64,000 bases of DNA from Rubrivirga sp046845755 (lineage in GTDB: Bacteria; Bacteroidota; Rhodothermia; Rhodothermales; Rubricoccaceae). This document shows, piece after piece, positions 50,452-58,619 of this stretch; the first letter of the stretch is position 1; each line of letters opens with the position of its first letter. The stretch covers positions 2,170,001-2,234,000 of the forward strand of contig NZ_CP177357.1 in the NCBI RefSeq assembly GCF_046845755.1. Reading direction: 5' to 3'. A program made the position numbers and the translations under genes. The notes below the pieces were generated by a model, which was given only the letters and a program-made list of their open reading frames with translations, did not search any database and was not told the DNA's origin.

Positions 50452-51234
50452 CTACAATTGCGCCGCGCGCCGGCGCACGGCCGCGAACTCGCGGTCGTCG
50501 CTCGCCAGCCGGCGGCCGTCGTACTGCCGCGCCAGCTGCCGCACCTCGCGCATCCGGTCGGACGAGAGCGGGTGGGTGCGGAAAAAGGCCACGCCGCCGC
50601 CGCGCTCCTGGGCCGCGAGCCGCTCCAGCAGGTCGCCGAGCCCGTCGGGGTCGTAGCCCACATTCGCCATGATCTGGACGCCCAGGCGGTCGGCCTCGCG
50701 CTCGTCGCGCCGCGAGAACGACGCGAAGGCGCCCTGGGCGGCGATCTGGGCCGCGATGCCCTCGACCCCGCCGCCGACGCCGATCGCGCCCGCCAGCACG
50801 TTCGCCTCCTGAGCCGCCGAGAGCCGCTGCGTGCCGTGCCGCGCCGCGCCGTGCGCCACCTCGTGCGCGATCGCGCCCGCCAGCTCGGACGCGCTGCCGA
50901 CCCGCTCGATCAGCCCGGTGTTGATGTAGACCAGCCCGCCGGGCACGTTGAAGGCGTTGATGGCGTCGTCGCGGACGACGTAGAACCGCCAGGGGCGGTT
51001 GCCGAGCTGCGTCTGCCGCGCCATCGCCTGCCCGAGCCGGTTGACGTAGGCCGTAACGGTGCGGTCGTTCGTGAGCGGGAGCTTGCGGGCGAGCTCGGCC
51101 TCGAGCTGCTGGCCCGCCTGCCACTCCTCGTCGACGGAGTAGTAGTTGGCGCCGCCGAGCGTGGCGCAGCCGGCGACGGTGAGCGCGAGGAGGGCGACCG
51201 CCGCGAGCGCGGCGGGGAGCGTGCGAAGGGACAT
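50452..51234 (-). CDS. M48-family metalloprotease lipoprotein
   Basis: 260 aa from the ATG at 51234 (MSLRTLPAALAAVALLALTVAGC, lipidation at C23). The zinc motif H124-E-V-A-H128 is in LAGAIAHEVAHGAARHGTQRL, and the third ligand Glu in FSRRDEREADRLGVQIM. FNVPGGLVYINTGLI precedes the active site as in BepA/LoiP-type proteases. No TPR domain follows, so it is closer to the short outer-membrane lipoprotein proteases (LoiP/YggG-like). Expected in periplasmic quality control of envelope proteins. Confidence 0.92.
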   Translation of the reverse strand: MSLRTLPAALAAVALLALTVAGCATLGGANYYSVDEEWQAGQQLEAELARKLPLTNDRTVTAYVNRLGQAMARQTQLGNRPWRFYVVRDDAINAFNVPGGLVYINTGLIERVGSASELAGAIAHEVAHGAARHGTQRLSAAQEANVLAGAIGVGGGVEGIAAQIAAQGAFASFSRRDEREADRLGVQIMANVGYDPDGLGDLLERLAAQERGGGVAFFRTHPLSSDRMREVRQLARQYDGRRLASDDREFAAVRRRAAQL

Positions 51235-51360
51235 GGGAGAACGGAGTGGTGGGAGGGTCGAACGCCGAGGGGTCCACCTCGCGTTCCAGGGCCGAGCCGC
51301 CCCTCCGCCCGACGAGGTCACGCCGGCGTGCCCGTCCCCGTCGCTTCCAGGGCCCTCGCG

Positions 51361-52113
51361 CTAGCCGTCGATCTCGATCTGGGTCCAGATCAGCACGGCC
51401 CCGCACGTGTTGCGGAACCGCGTGTGCGCGTACGCCATGGGCACCTCCGACGGCCCCCGATAGACCTCGACCGCCGCGACGTCGCCGAACGGGAGCGAGT
51501 CCACGTTGTCGGACAAGTAGGCCGCCTCCGTGCCGTCGATGAAGACGGTCATCGGGCAGTCGCGGCGGCGGGTCGAGACGAGCCGCGAGAGCCCGCGGCC
51601 CCGGTCGATCCGGACGCCGTTCATGCCCCGGAAGATGTCCGAGAACTGTGAGACGTTGCGGGCGTCGAGGTCGGCCCGGGTCAGGAACGCGCCGGTGTGG
51701 CTGTCCTTCCGGTCGAAAAACCCGATCCGCTCCAGGCGCCGCCGGTTCAGCGTCTCGGCCGTCACCACGACGTCGCCGAGCGCGCGGACGCCGCCCGGAG
51801 CCAGCCCGAGCACGACGTACGTGTTGGCGCCCGGCGTCACGGCGACCGTCGTGTCGACCGGGGCGTAGCCCAGATACGCGGCCCCGATGGCGACCGAGTC
51901 GGCGTCGACGACGAAGCGGACGCGGCCGTTGGCGTCGGTCGCCGCCCCGGCGTCGCCGGCGACCACGCTGGCGCCGGGCAGCGGCGCCCGGGTCTCGGCG
52001 TCGCGGACGAGCACGACGACGTGGTGCTGGGCGCGGGCGTCGGGCGCCAACCCGACCAGGGGCGACGCCGCCAGCAGAGCGGCGAGCAAGTGCAGGGCGG
52101 TGGGCGTCGGCAT
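51361..52113 (-). CDS. carboxypeptidase-regulatory-like and TonB plug protein without barrel
   Basis: 250 aa from the ATG at 52113 (signal MPTPTALHLLAALLAASPLVG...ARAQ). Residues 30-105 are a CarboxypepD_reg-like beta sandwich (VRDAETRAPLPGASVVAGDAGAATDANGRV). Residues 110-245 resemble a TonB plug: GDVVVTAETLN, FSDIFRGMNGVRIDRGRG, CPMTVFIDG, FGDVAAVEVYRGPSEVP and CGAVLIWTQ. The 22-strand barrel is entirely absent and no remnant follows. Such stand-alone plug proteins occur in Rhodothermota, but their role is unclear. It is downstream of the SusD terminator, so probably expressed separately. Confidence 0.8.
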   Translation of the reverse strand: MPTPTALHLLAALLAASPLVGLAPDARAQHHVVVLVRDAETRAPLPGASVVAGDAGAATDANGRVRFVVDADSVAIGAAYLGYAPVDTTVAVTPGANTYVVLGLAPGGVRALGDVVVTAETLNRRRLERIGFFDRKDSHTGAFLTRADLDARNVSQFSDIFRGMNGVRIDRGRGLSRLVSTRRRDCPMTVFIDGTEAAYLSDNVDSLPFGDVAAVEVYRGPSEVPMAYAHTRFRNTCGAVLIWTQIEIDG

Positions 52114-52198
52114 GGCATCCCCAGGTGGTCGGCTACAGCATAGGGCGTACGGGCCGGGTCCGCGAGGGGATGCGGCGTCCCACCTCCCGGATCGGCAC

Positions 52199-52235
52199 AA
52201 AAAAGGGGCCCGGCGGCGCAGTGCCACCGGGCCCC
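52199..52235 (-). terminator. intrinsic terminator after susD
   Basis: On the minus strand GGGGCCCGGTGGC pairs with GCCGCCGGGCCCC (one mismatch, loop about 5) followed by TTTTTT, a canonical Rho-independent terminator 22 bp after the SusD stop. Confidence 0.85.
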
Positions 52236-52257
52236 CTCGGGGGTCACGCGTGCGAGC

Positions 52258-53517
52258 CTAGAAGTTCGGGTTCGCGTTGCGCTCGTTCTGCGGGATCGGC
52301 AGGTAGCGCCACGGGCCGGGCACCGCACCGTCCGCGTTGACGAACGGCAGGCCGAACCGGCGCATGTCCATGAGCCGCTGGCCCTGGAGGAACAGGGTCC
52401 GGTCGCGCTCCTCGATGAGCGTCGACTGGTTGGCGCTGGCGAGCGCGTCCAGGCCCGCGTCGGTGCGGACGGCGTTGATGAAGCCGAGCCCGGCCGACGA
52501 GCCGGCGCCGGCCGCCTCAGCGCGGATCAGCGCGTTCTCCTGCCACGACGCGAACGTCAGCGACTGGCCGGGGTCCGTGATGACGGCCTGGCGGACGAAG
52601 AACCGCGTCGCGCCGGCGACCGGCGGAGCCGGCTCGACGGCGACGCGGGTGTCGCCCTCGTCCTCGTACGCCTGGAAGCGGTCGGCGGCGACCACCTGGG
52701 TGCGGCCGATGCCGCCCTGGGAGTACCAGTTGTTGGTCGACGACGCGTTGTAGTCGCCCGTGAAGGGCGCGTCGCCGGCCACCAGGCCCTGCGCGGCGAA
52801 GGACTCGGCCTGGGCGAGGTTGCCCAGGTAGAGGTAGTTCCGCGCGATGAGCGTGTTGAGCAACCGGGTCTGGTAGTCATTCGCGGTGAAGGCCTTGGCG
52901 GCCGTGTACCGGTCGATCGACTGCTGGTAGAGCTGAGCCGCCGGGATGAGCGGGCTCAGGTTCTCCGGGTCGGACGAGATCGGCGCGCCCGCGTTCGCGT
53001 TGGGGTCGAGCGCGAAGTAGCTCGCCAGGAAGTACCGCGCGATGCCGCCGAAGAGGTTGCCGGTGTAGTTGGCGAGGCGCCGGGCCTCGTCGCCGTCCGC
53101 GTCGGCCGTGAACTCGATGGTCGTCTCGGCACGACGGAGCAGGTCGTCGGCGAGGTACCGCGTCTGGTTGATGGCGTTGTACACGCCGTCGACCGAGTTG
53201 TTGGACGTCAGGATGTCCGCGTCGTCGACCTCGTCGAACGTCGGGAACGTGGCCCCGTTGACGTCCTGGTCGAAGAGGAACGCGTCCGAGAGGAGGTCCG
53301 CGAGGACCGCCGAGGCGTCGTAGGCGTCGTTGAACGCCTCCTCGACGCCGATGGCGAGGAAGCCGACGGCGCGCTGCTGGTCGAGCGAGTCGGTGTCGAC
53401 GCGGTCGATGAAGCCGTCGACGTCGCCCGTAAAGTTGTCGGCGGCGTCGCAGGCGCCCAGCCCGAAGGCGAGGCCGAGCGCGACGGCCGCGGGCGTGAGG
53501 GTGGATCGGAAAGTCAT
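52258..53517 (-). CDS. RagB/SusD family nutrient-uptake lipoprotein
   Basis: 419 aa; lipoprotein signal (MTFRSTLTPAAVALGLAFGLGAC, C23). The SusD pattern is clear: early YNAINQTRYLADDLLRRAE, TPR-like helices with NYLYLGNLAQAESFAAQGL, and a C-terminal LIEERDRTLFLQGQRLMDMRRFG...WRYLPIPQNERNANPNF. At 419 residues it is shorter than the common 480-600. It caps the SusC barrel and delivers substrate outside the cell. It follows susC by 58 bp and ends at an intrinsic terminator. Confidence 0.92.
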   Translation of the reverse strand: MTFRSTLTPAAVALGLAFGLGACDAADNFTGDVDGFIDRVDTDSLDQQRAVGFLAIGVEEAFNDAYDASAVLADLLSDAFLFDQDVNGATFPTFDEVDDADILTSNNSVDGVYNAINQTRYLADDLLRRAETTIEFTADADGDEARRLANYTGNLFGGIARYFLASYFALDPNANAGAPISSDPENLSPLIPAAQLYQQSIDRYTAAKAFTANDYQTRLLNTLIARNYLYLGNLAQAESFAAQGLVAGDAPFTGDYNASSTNNWYSQGGIGRTQVVAADRFQAYEDEGDTRVAVEPAPPVAGATRFFVRQAVITDPGQSLTFASWQENALIRAEAAGAGSSAGLGFINAVRTDAGLDALASANQSTLIEERDRTLFLQGQRLMDMRRFGLPFVNADGAVPGPWRYLPIPQNERNANPNF

Positions 53518-53575
53518 AGGGATGGTGGGGTGGCGGTCGGGGGCCGCCCGTGCGGCCCCCGGGTCGCCAGTCGCT

Positions 53576-56500
53576 TTAGAGGCCGAGCTGGAGGGTGAGG
53601 AAGAACTGACGCGGGTTCTGCAGCGTCAGGAAGTCCGCGCCACGCGAGGCGCTGAGAGCGCCGGCGAAGTTGACCTCCGGGTCGAGGCCCGAGTACTTCG
53701 AGGTGGTGAAGAGATTGCGCGCGGCGAAGGCGATGCTCGCCGTCCGGACGCGCTCCAGCGCCGGGACCTGGCCGATGAACCGGCCGAGGTTGTACCGGAC
53801 CGAGATCTCGCGGAGCTTGAGGAAGTCGGCCTCCTCGAGGTAGTTCGCGTCGAAGCTGCCCGAGGTCCGGGCGTACGCCTCGGCGGCCTCGGTGTACTCG
53901 GCCGTGCCGGGCGTGAGGTCGGGGATCTCGTCCGTCGACCCGAACCCGAGCTGGTCCCGGAGCCGGTTCCGCTCGAAGTTGTTGCCGAAGAGCGACTGGA
54001 AGAGCGCCGTGTTGTTGAACACGCTCAGGCCCGTGGCCCAGTCGGCGAGGGCGTAGAACGTGAAGTCCTGGAACAGCGTGATGTTGGCCGTGAACGACCC
54101 GTTCCACTCGGGGTACGGGATGCCCATGAAGCACCGGTCGTCGCTGGTGCCCGGGAGGTCGACGCACTCGCCGGAGTCGATCCGGGCCTGGTACTCGGCC
54201 CGGTTGGCGTCCGTGATGCCGGCGTCGACGCCGGCGTAGGAGCCGTCGTCCCCGAAGATGGCGCCGTTGACGGGCGTCATGTAGAACGCCGAGCGCGGGA
54301 GGCCGCTCGTGACCGTGCCCTCGCACAGCGGGGCCGGCGTGTTCGGGTCGTCGAGGCAGACGCCGGCGCGGATGACGTTGGCGTCGAACCCGTCGAACGA
54401 CGGCTGCGACTCACCGATCGACTTGACCTCGTTGGTCGAGTAGTTGGCGATGGCGCCGAGCTCGAGGCCGAAGTTCCGGGTCCGGACGGCCGTGCCCGAG
54501 ATCTGGAACTCGATGCCCTGCCCGTCGATCTCGCCGATGTTGATCGGCCGCGTGCCGATGAGGCCCGTCGACGGCGCGATGAGCTCGCGGAAGATCGAGT
54601 TCGAGGCGTTCTGGTTGTAGTACGTGAACTCGAGGGCCACGCGGTCATAGATCTCGAGGTCGGCACCGACCTCGAACTCCGCGACGCGCTCCGGCTCGAT
54701 GGCCGGGTTGCCGATGTTGACCGGCGTGGCGCCGGCGCCGTCGCCGCCGACCTCGGCCCCGTAGAGGAGCAGGATCGCGTCGGCGCCGCCCGGGAGCTGG
54801 CCGCTCTCGCCGTAGGCGGCGCGGAGCTTGAAGATGGACAGCGCGCTCGGGACGGCCGCGAACTTGTCGAGCCGGACGGCCGCGCGGCCGAACGGGTAGA
54901 CCACGCTCGGGGCCTCGGAGCCGATCGCCGACGAGTAGTCGTTGCGGAGGCCGAACGCGGCGAAGTACGTGTCCTGGAACGACAGCGACTGCTCGGCGAG
55001 CAGGCCCAGCTGGCGCTCGTTGGCGAAGAACTCGCCCGAGAACTGGTAGTCCGAGCCGGAGCCGGCGTCGGTGATCAGCGGCGTCGCGAAGTTCTGGATC
55101 TGGAAGTCGAAGAACCGGCGGCGGTTGTCGAAGCCCTGGACGCCCGCGGACGTCGTCATCTCCAGGCCGTCGACGGGCTCATACGCGTAGCGCGCGTCGA
55201 CCTGGAACGAGATCTGGTCGTTCTCGCGCGAGCTGATCGAGCGCTCACCGAACCCGGGGACGCCCGAGTAGGTGAACCCGACGGGGAGCGTCTGGTCCTG
55301 CCGCGTGTCGGCGGCGTCGATCCCGACGTTGCCCGAGATCTGGAGGTTGTCGATGGGCGTGTAGCGGGCGTCGAACGAGCCGATGAACCGGTTCGTCCGC
55401 AACTGCGTGTCGATGGCGCGGATGGCCAGCGAGTCGGTGAAGTTGTACGGCCGCGTCGAGAGCAACGTGTTGCCGAGGTACCCGAAGAGGTTGTTGTCGT
55501 TCTGCGGGGTGCCGACGGTGTTGAACGTGTACCCGGCGTTGGCGGAGACCGACAGGTTGTTCAGCGGGAACGCCTCGAAGTTGGCCCGGAGGCTCCGGCG
55601 GTCCTGGTAGTTGCCGGGCATGATGCCCTCCTCGTTGCGCGTGTCGAACTGCGCGAAGTAGCGGACGCTCGGGGCGCCGCCGGACACGCTGACCGTGTGC
55701 TGCTGGATGCCGCCGTCCACGAAGTTGGCGTTGGCGGCCTCAAACGTCTGGTCCGCCGTCAGCTCGGTGTACTCCGTCTGCTGGGTGTTCTGGCCCGTGA
55801 CGTACTGGTAGTTGATCCGGAACGGCGCGGCGGCCTGGCCGGCCCCGCCGATCTGACCCTTCTTGGTCGTGATCAGCACGACGCCGTTCGAGGCGTCGGT
55901 CCCGTAGAGCGCCGCCGCGGCGGGCCCCTTCAGGATGTCGACCGAGGCGATGTCGTCGGGGTTGATGTCCGAGAGCACGCCGACGTCCTGGCCGCCAGTG
56001 CCGATGGCGCCGCCGGTGAACTGGGCGTTCGAGATGCGGACGCCGTCGATGTAGATGAGCGGCTGGCCGGCGCCGTTGAGGCCGCCGCCAGAGCGGACGT
56101 TGAACCGGATGCCGCCGCCGACGTTGCCCGAGGCGGGCTGGACGGAGACGCCGGACACCTTGCCCGAGACGAGCTGCGAGAAGTCGTTGTAGGGGACCAC
56201 GTCGGTCAGCGCCGCCGCGTCGATGCGGCTGACGGCGACCTCCGAGCGCGAGCGGCTCCGCGAGGAGAGCGCGCCGGTCACGACGACCTCATCGAGGCCC
56301 GTGAGGTCGGGGTCGAGCGTGAACGCCTGGGTGACGGTCTGGCCGGCGGCCACGGTCACGGTGAAGTCCTGGGGCTCGTAGCCCGTGTAGGACGCCCGGA
56401 GCACGTGCGTGCCGGCGTTCACGTCGAGCGTGTAGTCGCCGTTGATGTCGGTGGCCGCGCCGCGCGCGGCGCCGACGACCTGGACGGCCGCGCCGATGAG

Positions 56501-56644
56501 CGGCTCGCCGGAGTCGGCGGCAACGACGTTGCCGGAAATGGTCGCGGTCTGGGCCGCCAGAGGGGCGGCGCCGACCAGCGCGAGGAGGAGCAGGAGCGCT
56601 CCGCCGAGAGCACCTCGATGGGTGCGCTGGGTAGTCAAGGTCAT
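53576..56644 (-). CDS. SusC/RagA family TonB-linked outer-membrane transporter
   Basis: 1022 aa from the ATG at 56644 (signal TTQRTHRGALGGALLLLLALVGAAPLAAQ). CarboxypepD_reg-like domain (SGNVVAADSGEPLIGAAVQV) and TonB box-like EVVVTG are followed by the plug (VSGVSVQPASGNVGGGIRFNVRSGG...DIASVDILKGPAAAALYGTDASNGVVLITTKKG) and a barrel ending FLTLQLGL. It imports oligosaccharides or peptides across the outer membrane with SusD. No glycoside hydrolase or protease gene lies next to it, so the substrate is open. Confidence 0.94.
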   Translation of the reverse strand: MTLTTQRTHRGALGGALLLLLALVGAAPLAAQTATISGNVVAADSGEPLIGAAVQVVGAARGAATDINGDYTLDVNAGTHVLRASYTGYEPQDFTVTVAAGQTVTQAFTLDPDLTGLDEVVVTGALSSRSRSRSEVAVSRIDAAALTDVVPYNDFSQLVSGKVSGVSVQPASGNVGGGIRFNVRSGGGLNGAGQPLIYIDGVRISNAQFTGGAIGTGGQDVGVLSDINPDDIASVDILKGPAAAALYGTDASNGVVLITTKKGQIGGAGQAAAPFRINYQYVTGQNTQQTEYTELTADQTFEAANANFVDGGIQQHTVSVSGGAPSVRYFAQFDTRNEEGIMPGNYQDRRSLRANFEAFPLNNLSVSANAGYTFNTVGTPQNDNNLFGYLGNTLLSTRPYNFTDSLAIRAIDTQLRTNRFIGSFDARYTPIDNLQISGNVGIDAADTRQDQTLPVGFTYSGVPGFGERSISSRENDQISFQVDARYAYEPVDGLEMTTSAGVQGFDNRRRFFDFQIQNFATPLITDAGSGSDYQFSGEFFANERQLGLLAEQSLSFQDTYFAAFGLRNDYSSAIGSEAPSVVYPFGRAAVRLDKFAAVPSALSIFKLRAAYGESGQLPGGADAILLLYGAEVGGDGAGATPVNIGNPAIEPERVAEFEVGADLEIYDRVALEFTYYNQNASNSIFRELIAPSTGLIGTRPINIGEIDGQGIEFQISGTAVRTRNFGLELGAIANYSTNEVKSIGESQPSFDGFDANVIRAGVCLDDPNTPAPLCEGTVTSGLPRSAFYMTPVNGAIFGDDGSYAGVDAGITDANRAEYQARIDSGECVDLPGTSDDRCFMGIPYPEWNGSFTANITLFQDFTFYALADWATGLSVFNNTALFQSLFGNNFERNRLRDQLGFGSTDEIPDLTPGTAEYTEAAEAYARTSGSFDANYLEEADFLKLREISVRYNLGRFIGQVPALERVRTASIAFAARNLFTTSKYSGLDPEVNFAGALSASRGADFLTLQNPRQFFLTLQLGL

Positions 56645-56873
56645 GGTGGGGTGGTGTGTGTGTCGCGAGCTCCCCCGGGGAGGGCGGGGCCGCGCGCCGT
56701 CCAGGCGCGCTCGGCACGACCCGGGCACCTCAGGAGCTCCCTGAGAGGCCGTGCGTGCAGAGGAGAGAATACCGACATCTCGGGGCGGCGTGTGGGCCAG
56801 CGCCCCGGAGAGCCCCGTTTCACCGATGAACGGTCGCCCTCCGCCGCGAACGGACGGACGCCGAAATGCCCTG

Positions 56874-57209
56874 CTACCCGGCCCCCTCGGCCGACGGGTC
56901 CCAGAGGTGCGCCGCCAACGCCACCCGGTCGGGCTCGGCGAACGTGACGCCCTCGGCCGCCAGCCGCTCGGCCATCACCGTCGGCGTCTCGAAGTGGCGC
57001 CGCCCCGACAGCCGGCCCTCGCGGTCGACGACCCGGTGGCAGGGGACGTCCAAGGCCGCGCTCGCGGCGACGGCGCGCAACGCCCACCCGACGCCCCGCG
57101 AGGCGCGGGGCGCGCCGAGCGCCCGGGCGACGCGGCCGTACGTCGTGACGCGGCCCGGCGGGCAGCGCCGGACGACCTCGTAGACGCGGGCGTAAAAGTC
57201 GTCGGCCAT
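56874..57209 (-). CDS. MGMT-domain (alkyltransferase-like) protein
   Basis: 111 aa. It consists only of the C-terminal DNA-binding domain of O6-alkylguanine-DNA alkyltransferases: FYARVYEVVRRCPPGRVTTYGRVARALGAPRASRGVGWALRA, then the active-site motif VPCHRVVDREGRLSG. The acceptor Cys is retained, unlike classic ATL proteins, which have Trp there. It may repair alkylguanine directly or flag lesions for excision repair. A -7 element lies 27 bp upstream. Confidence 0.87.
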   Translation of the reverse strand: MADDFYARVYEVVRRCPPGRVTTYGRVARALGAPRASRGVGWALRAVAASAALDVPCHRVVDREGRLSGRRHFETPTVMAERLAAEGVTFAEPDRVALAAHLWDPSAEGAG

Positions 57210-57226
57210 CGGAGTCTCGTGAACCG

Positions 57227-57236
57227 TCGGAGACTA
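57227..57236 (-). promoter_or_regulatory. candidate -7 element for the MGMT-domain gene
   Basis: TAGTCTCCGA on the minus strand, first T 27 bp before the ATG at 57209. Confidence 0.45.
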
Positions 57237-57273
57237 CGGCCGGGAGCGCCCGACCGCGCGGGCCGCGCCGAGG

Positions 57274-57283
57274 TAGACTCCCC
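57274..57283 (+). promoter_or_regulatory. candidate -7 element for murB
   Basis: TAGACTCCCC, first T 30 bp before the GTG at 57304. It lacks a TT core, but the TAGACTCCC word is shared with the element at 11626. Confidence 0.4.
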
Positions 57284-57303
57284 CCGCACCGCCTGCCCCA
57301 CCC

Positions 57304-58422
57304 GTGGCCCTCGTCTCCCCCGCCCCCGACGCCCCGCTGGCGCCCGCCGAGCGCGCCCGACGCGAGGCGGCCTTCCGGGACGCCCTCGCCGCCCGCCTCC
57401 CCGGCCTCGACGCCGCCCGCGTCCGGCACGACCACGGGCTCGCGTCCTACACGACGTTCCAGATCGGCGGCCCGGCCGACGTGTTCTTCGAGGCCCACAC
57501 CGCCGACGAGCTCGCGGCGGCCGTCGGCGCCGCGCGCGAGACGGCCGTGCCGTACTTCGTGCTCGGGCTCGGGGCCAACATCCTGGTCGGCGACCTCGGC
57601 TTCCGGGGCGTCGTCATCCGCAACAAGGCCACGCACGTCACCATCGACCCCGCCACCTCGCGCGTGACGGCCGAGAGCGGGGCGGTCGTCTGGCCCGACC
57701 TCATCGAGGCGACGGTCGCCGCTGGGCTCGGTGGCCTCGAGCACTACGCGGGCATCCCGTCGACCGTCGGCGGGGCGATGTGGCAGAACCTCCACTTCCT
57801 GTCCCCGCCGCCCGAGCGCGAGCGGACGATGTTCATCGCCGAGGTCGTTGCCGAGGCGGAACTGCTCGGCAACGACGGCACGCGCCGGACCGTCGACCGC
57901 GCGTGGTTCGACTTTGGCTACGACTACTCGACGCTCCACGTCACCGAGGACCTGGTGCTGACGGCCACCTTCGACCTGGTCCCGACGGACCCCGCCGTGC
58001 TCCAGGCCACCATCGACGCCAACCTGGAGTGGCGCGGCGCCCGGCACCCCCCCCTCGACACCCAGCCCTCGGCCGGGTCCGTCTTCAAGAAGATCGACGG
58101 GGTCGGCGCGGGCCGGCTGGCGGACTGGTGCGGGCTCAAGGGCACGCGGATCGGCGGGGCTATGGTGACCGAGCGCCACGCCAACATCCTGATCAACACG
58201 GGCGGCGCGACGGCCCGCGACGTGCGGCACCTCATCGGCTACGTGCAGGAGACCGTCGAGCGCGAGCAGGGCTACCGGCTGAGCACCGAGATCGGCATGA
58301 TCGGCGACTTCGGGGCGCTCGGCCGGCTCCCGGCCCCGGGGTGGGAGGACGCCGACGGGTTCGAGGCGGGCGTCCCGCCGGGTGGCCACCCCGAGGCGCA
58401 CCGCGACGCCGAGCGCCGCTAG
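57304..58422 (+). CDS. murB: UDP-N-acetylmuramate dehydrogenase
   Basis: 372 aa from a GTG; no nearby ATG fits better. FAD-binding segments: ASYTTFQIGGPADVFFEA, FVLGLGANILVGDLGFRG, GGLEHYAGIPSTVGGAMWQN. The catalytic Ser is in QPSAGSVFKKIDG and the acid in TEIGMIGDFG. It reduces enolpyruvyl-UDP-GlcNAc to UDP-MurNAc with NADPH, an essential cytoplasmic step of peptidoglycan synthesis. The length, with inserts such as LSPPPERERTMF, suggests the type I branch. Monocistronic. Confidence 0.95.
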   Translation: MALVSPAPDAPLAPAERARREAAFRDALAARLPGLDAARVRHDHGLASYTTFQIGGPADVFFEAHTADELAAAVGAARETAVPYFVLGLGANILVGDLGFRGVVIRNKATHVTIDPATSRVTAESGAVVWPDLIEATVAAGLGGLEHYAGIPSTVGGAMWQNLHFLSPPPERERTMFIAEVVAEAELLGNDGTRRTVDRAWFDFGYDYSTLHVTEDLVLTATFDLVPTDPAVLQATIDANLEWRGARHPPLDTQPSAGSVFKKIDGVGAGRLADWCGLKGTRIGGAMVTERHANILINTGGATARDVRHLIGYVQETVEREQGYRLSTEIGMIGDFGALGRLPAPGWEDADGFEAGVPPGGHPEAHRDAERR

Positions 58423-58619
58423 CGACCGCCCGCCCGGTCGGCAACCCGCGGTGAGGAAAAGAGGGAACGCCGGAGGGGGCGAATCGGAGCACCGGCGCGG
58501 TGTGCCCGCGCGCGCCGCACGCCGCGCACGCCCGACGGAGGCGCTGAGGACGGATTCTGGCCCGCGCCGCCCGCGCGGCACGGCGCGTGCACGGGGGGGG
58601 CGTAGACCCAGCCCGACCG

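Noticed and set aside
53330..56947. A 1200-codon open frame antisense to SusC
   Set aside because: Composition is dominated by repeated Arg/Val/Asp patterns expected from the complement of the SusC codons; no start context or domain.
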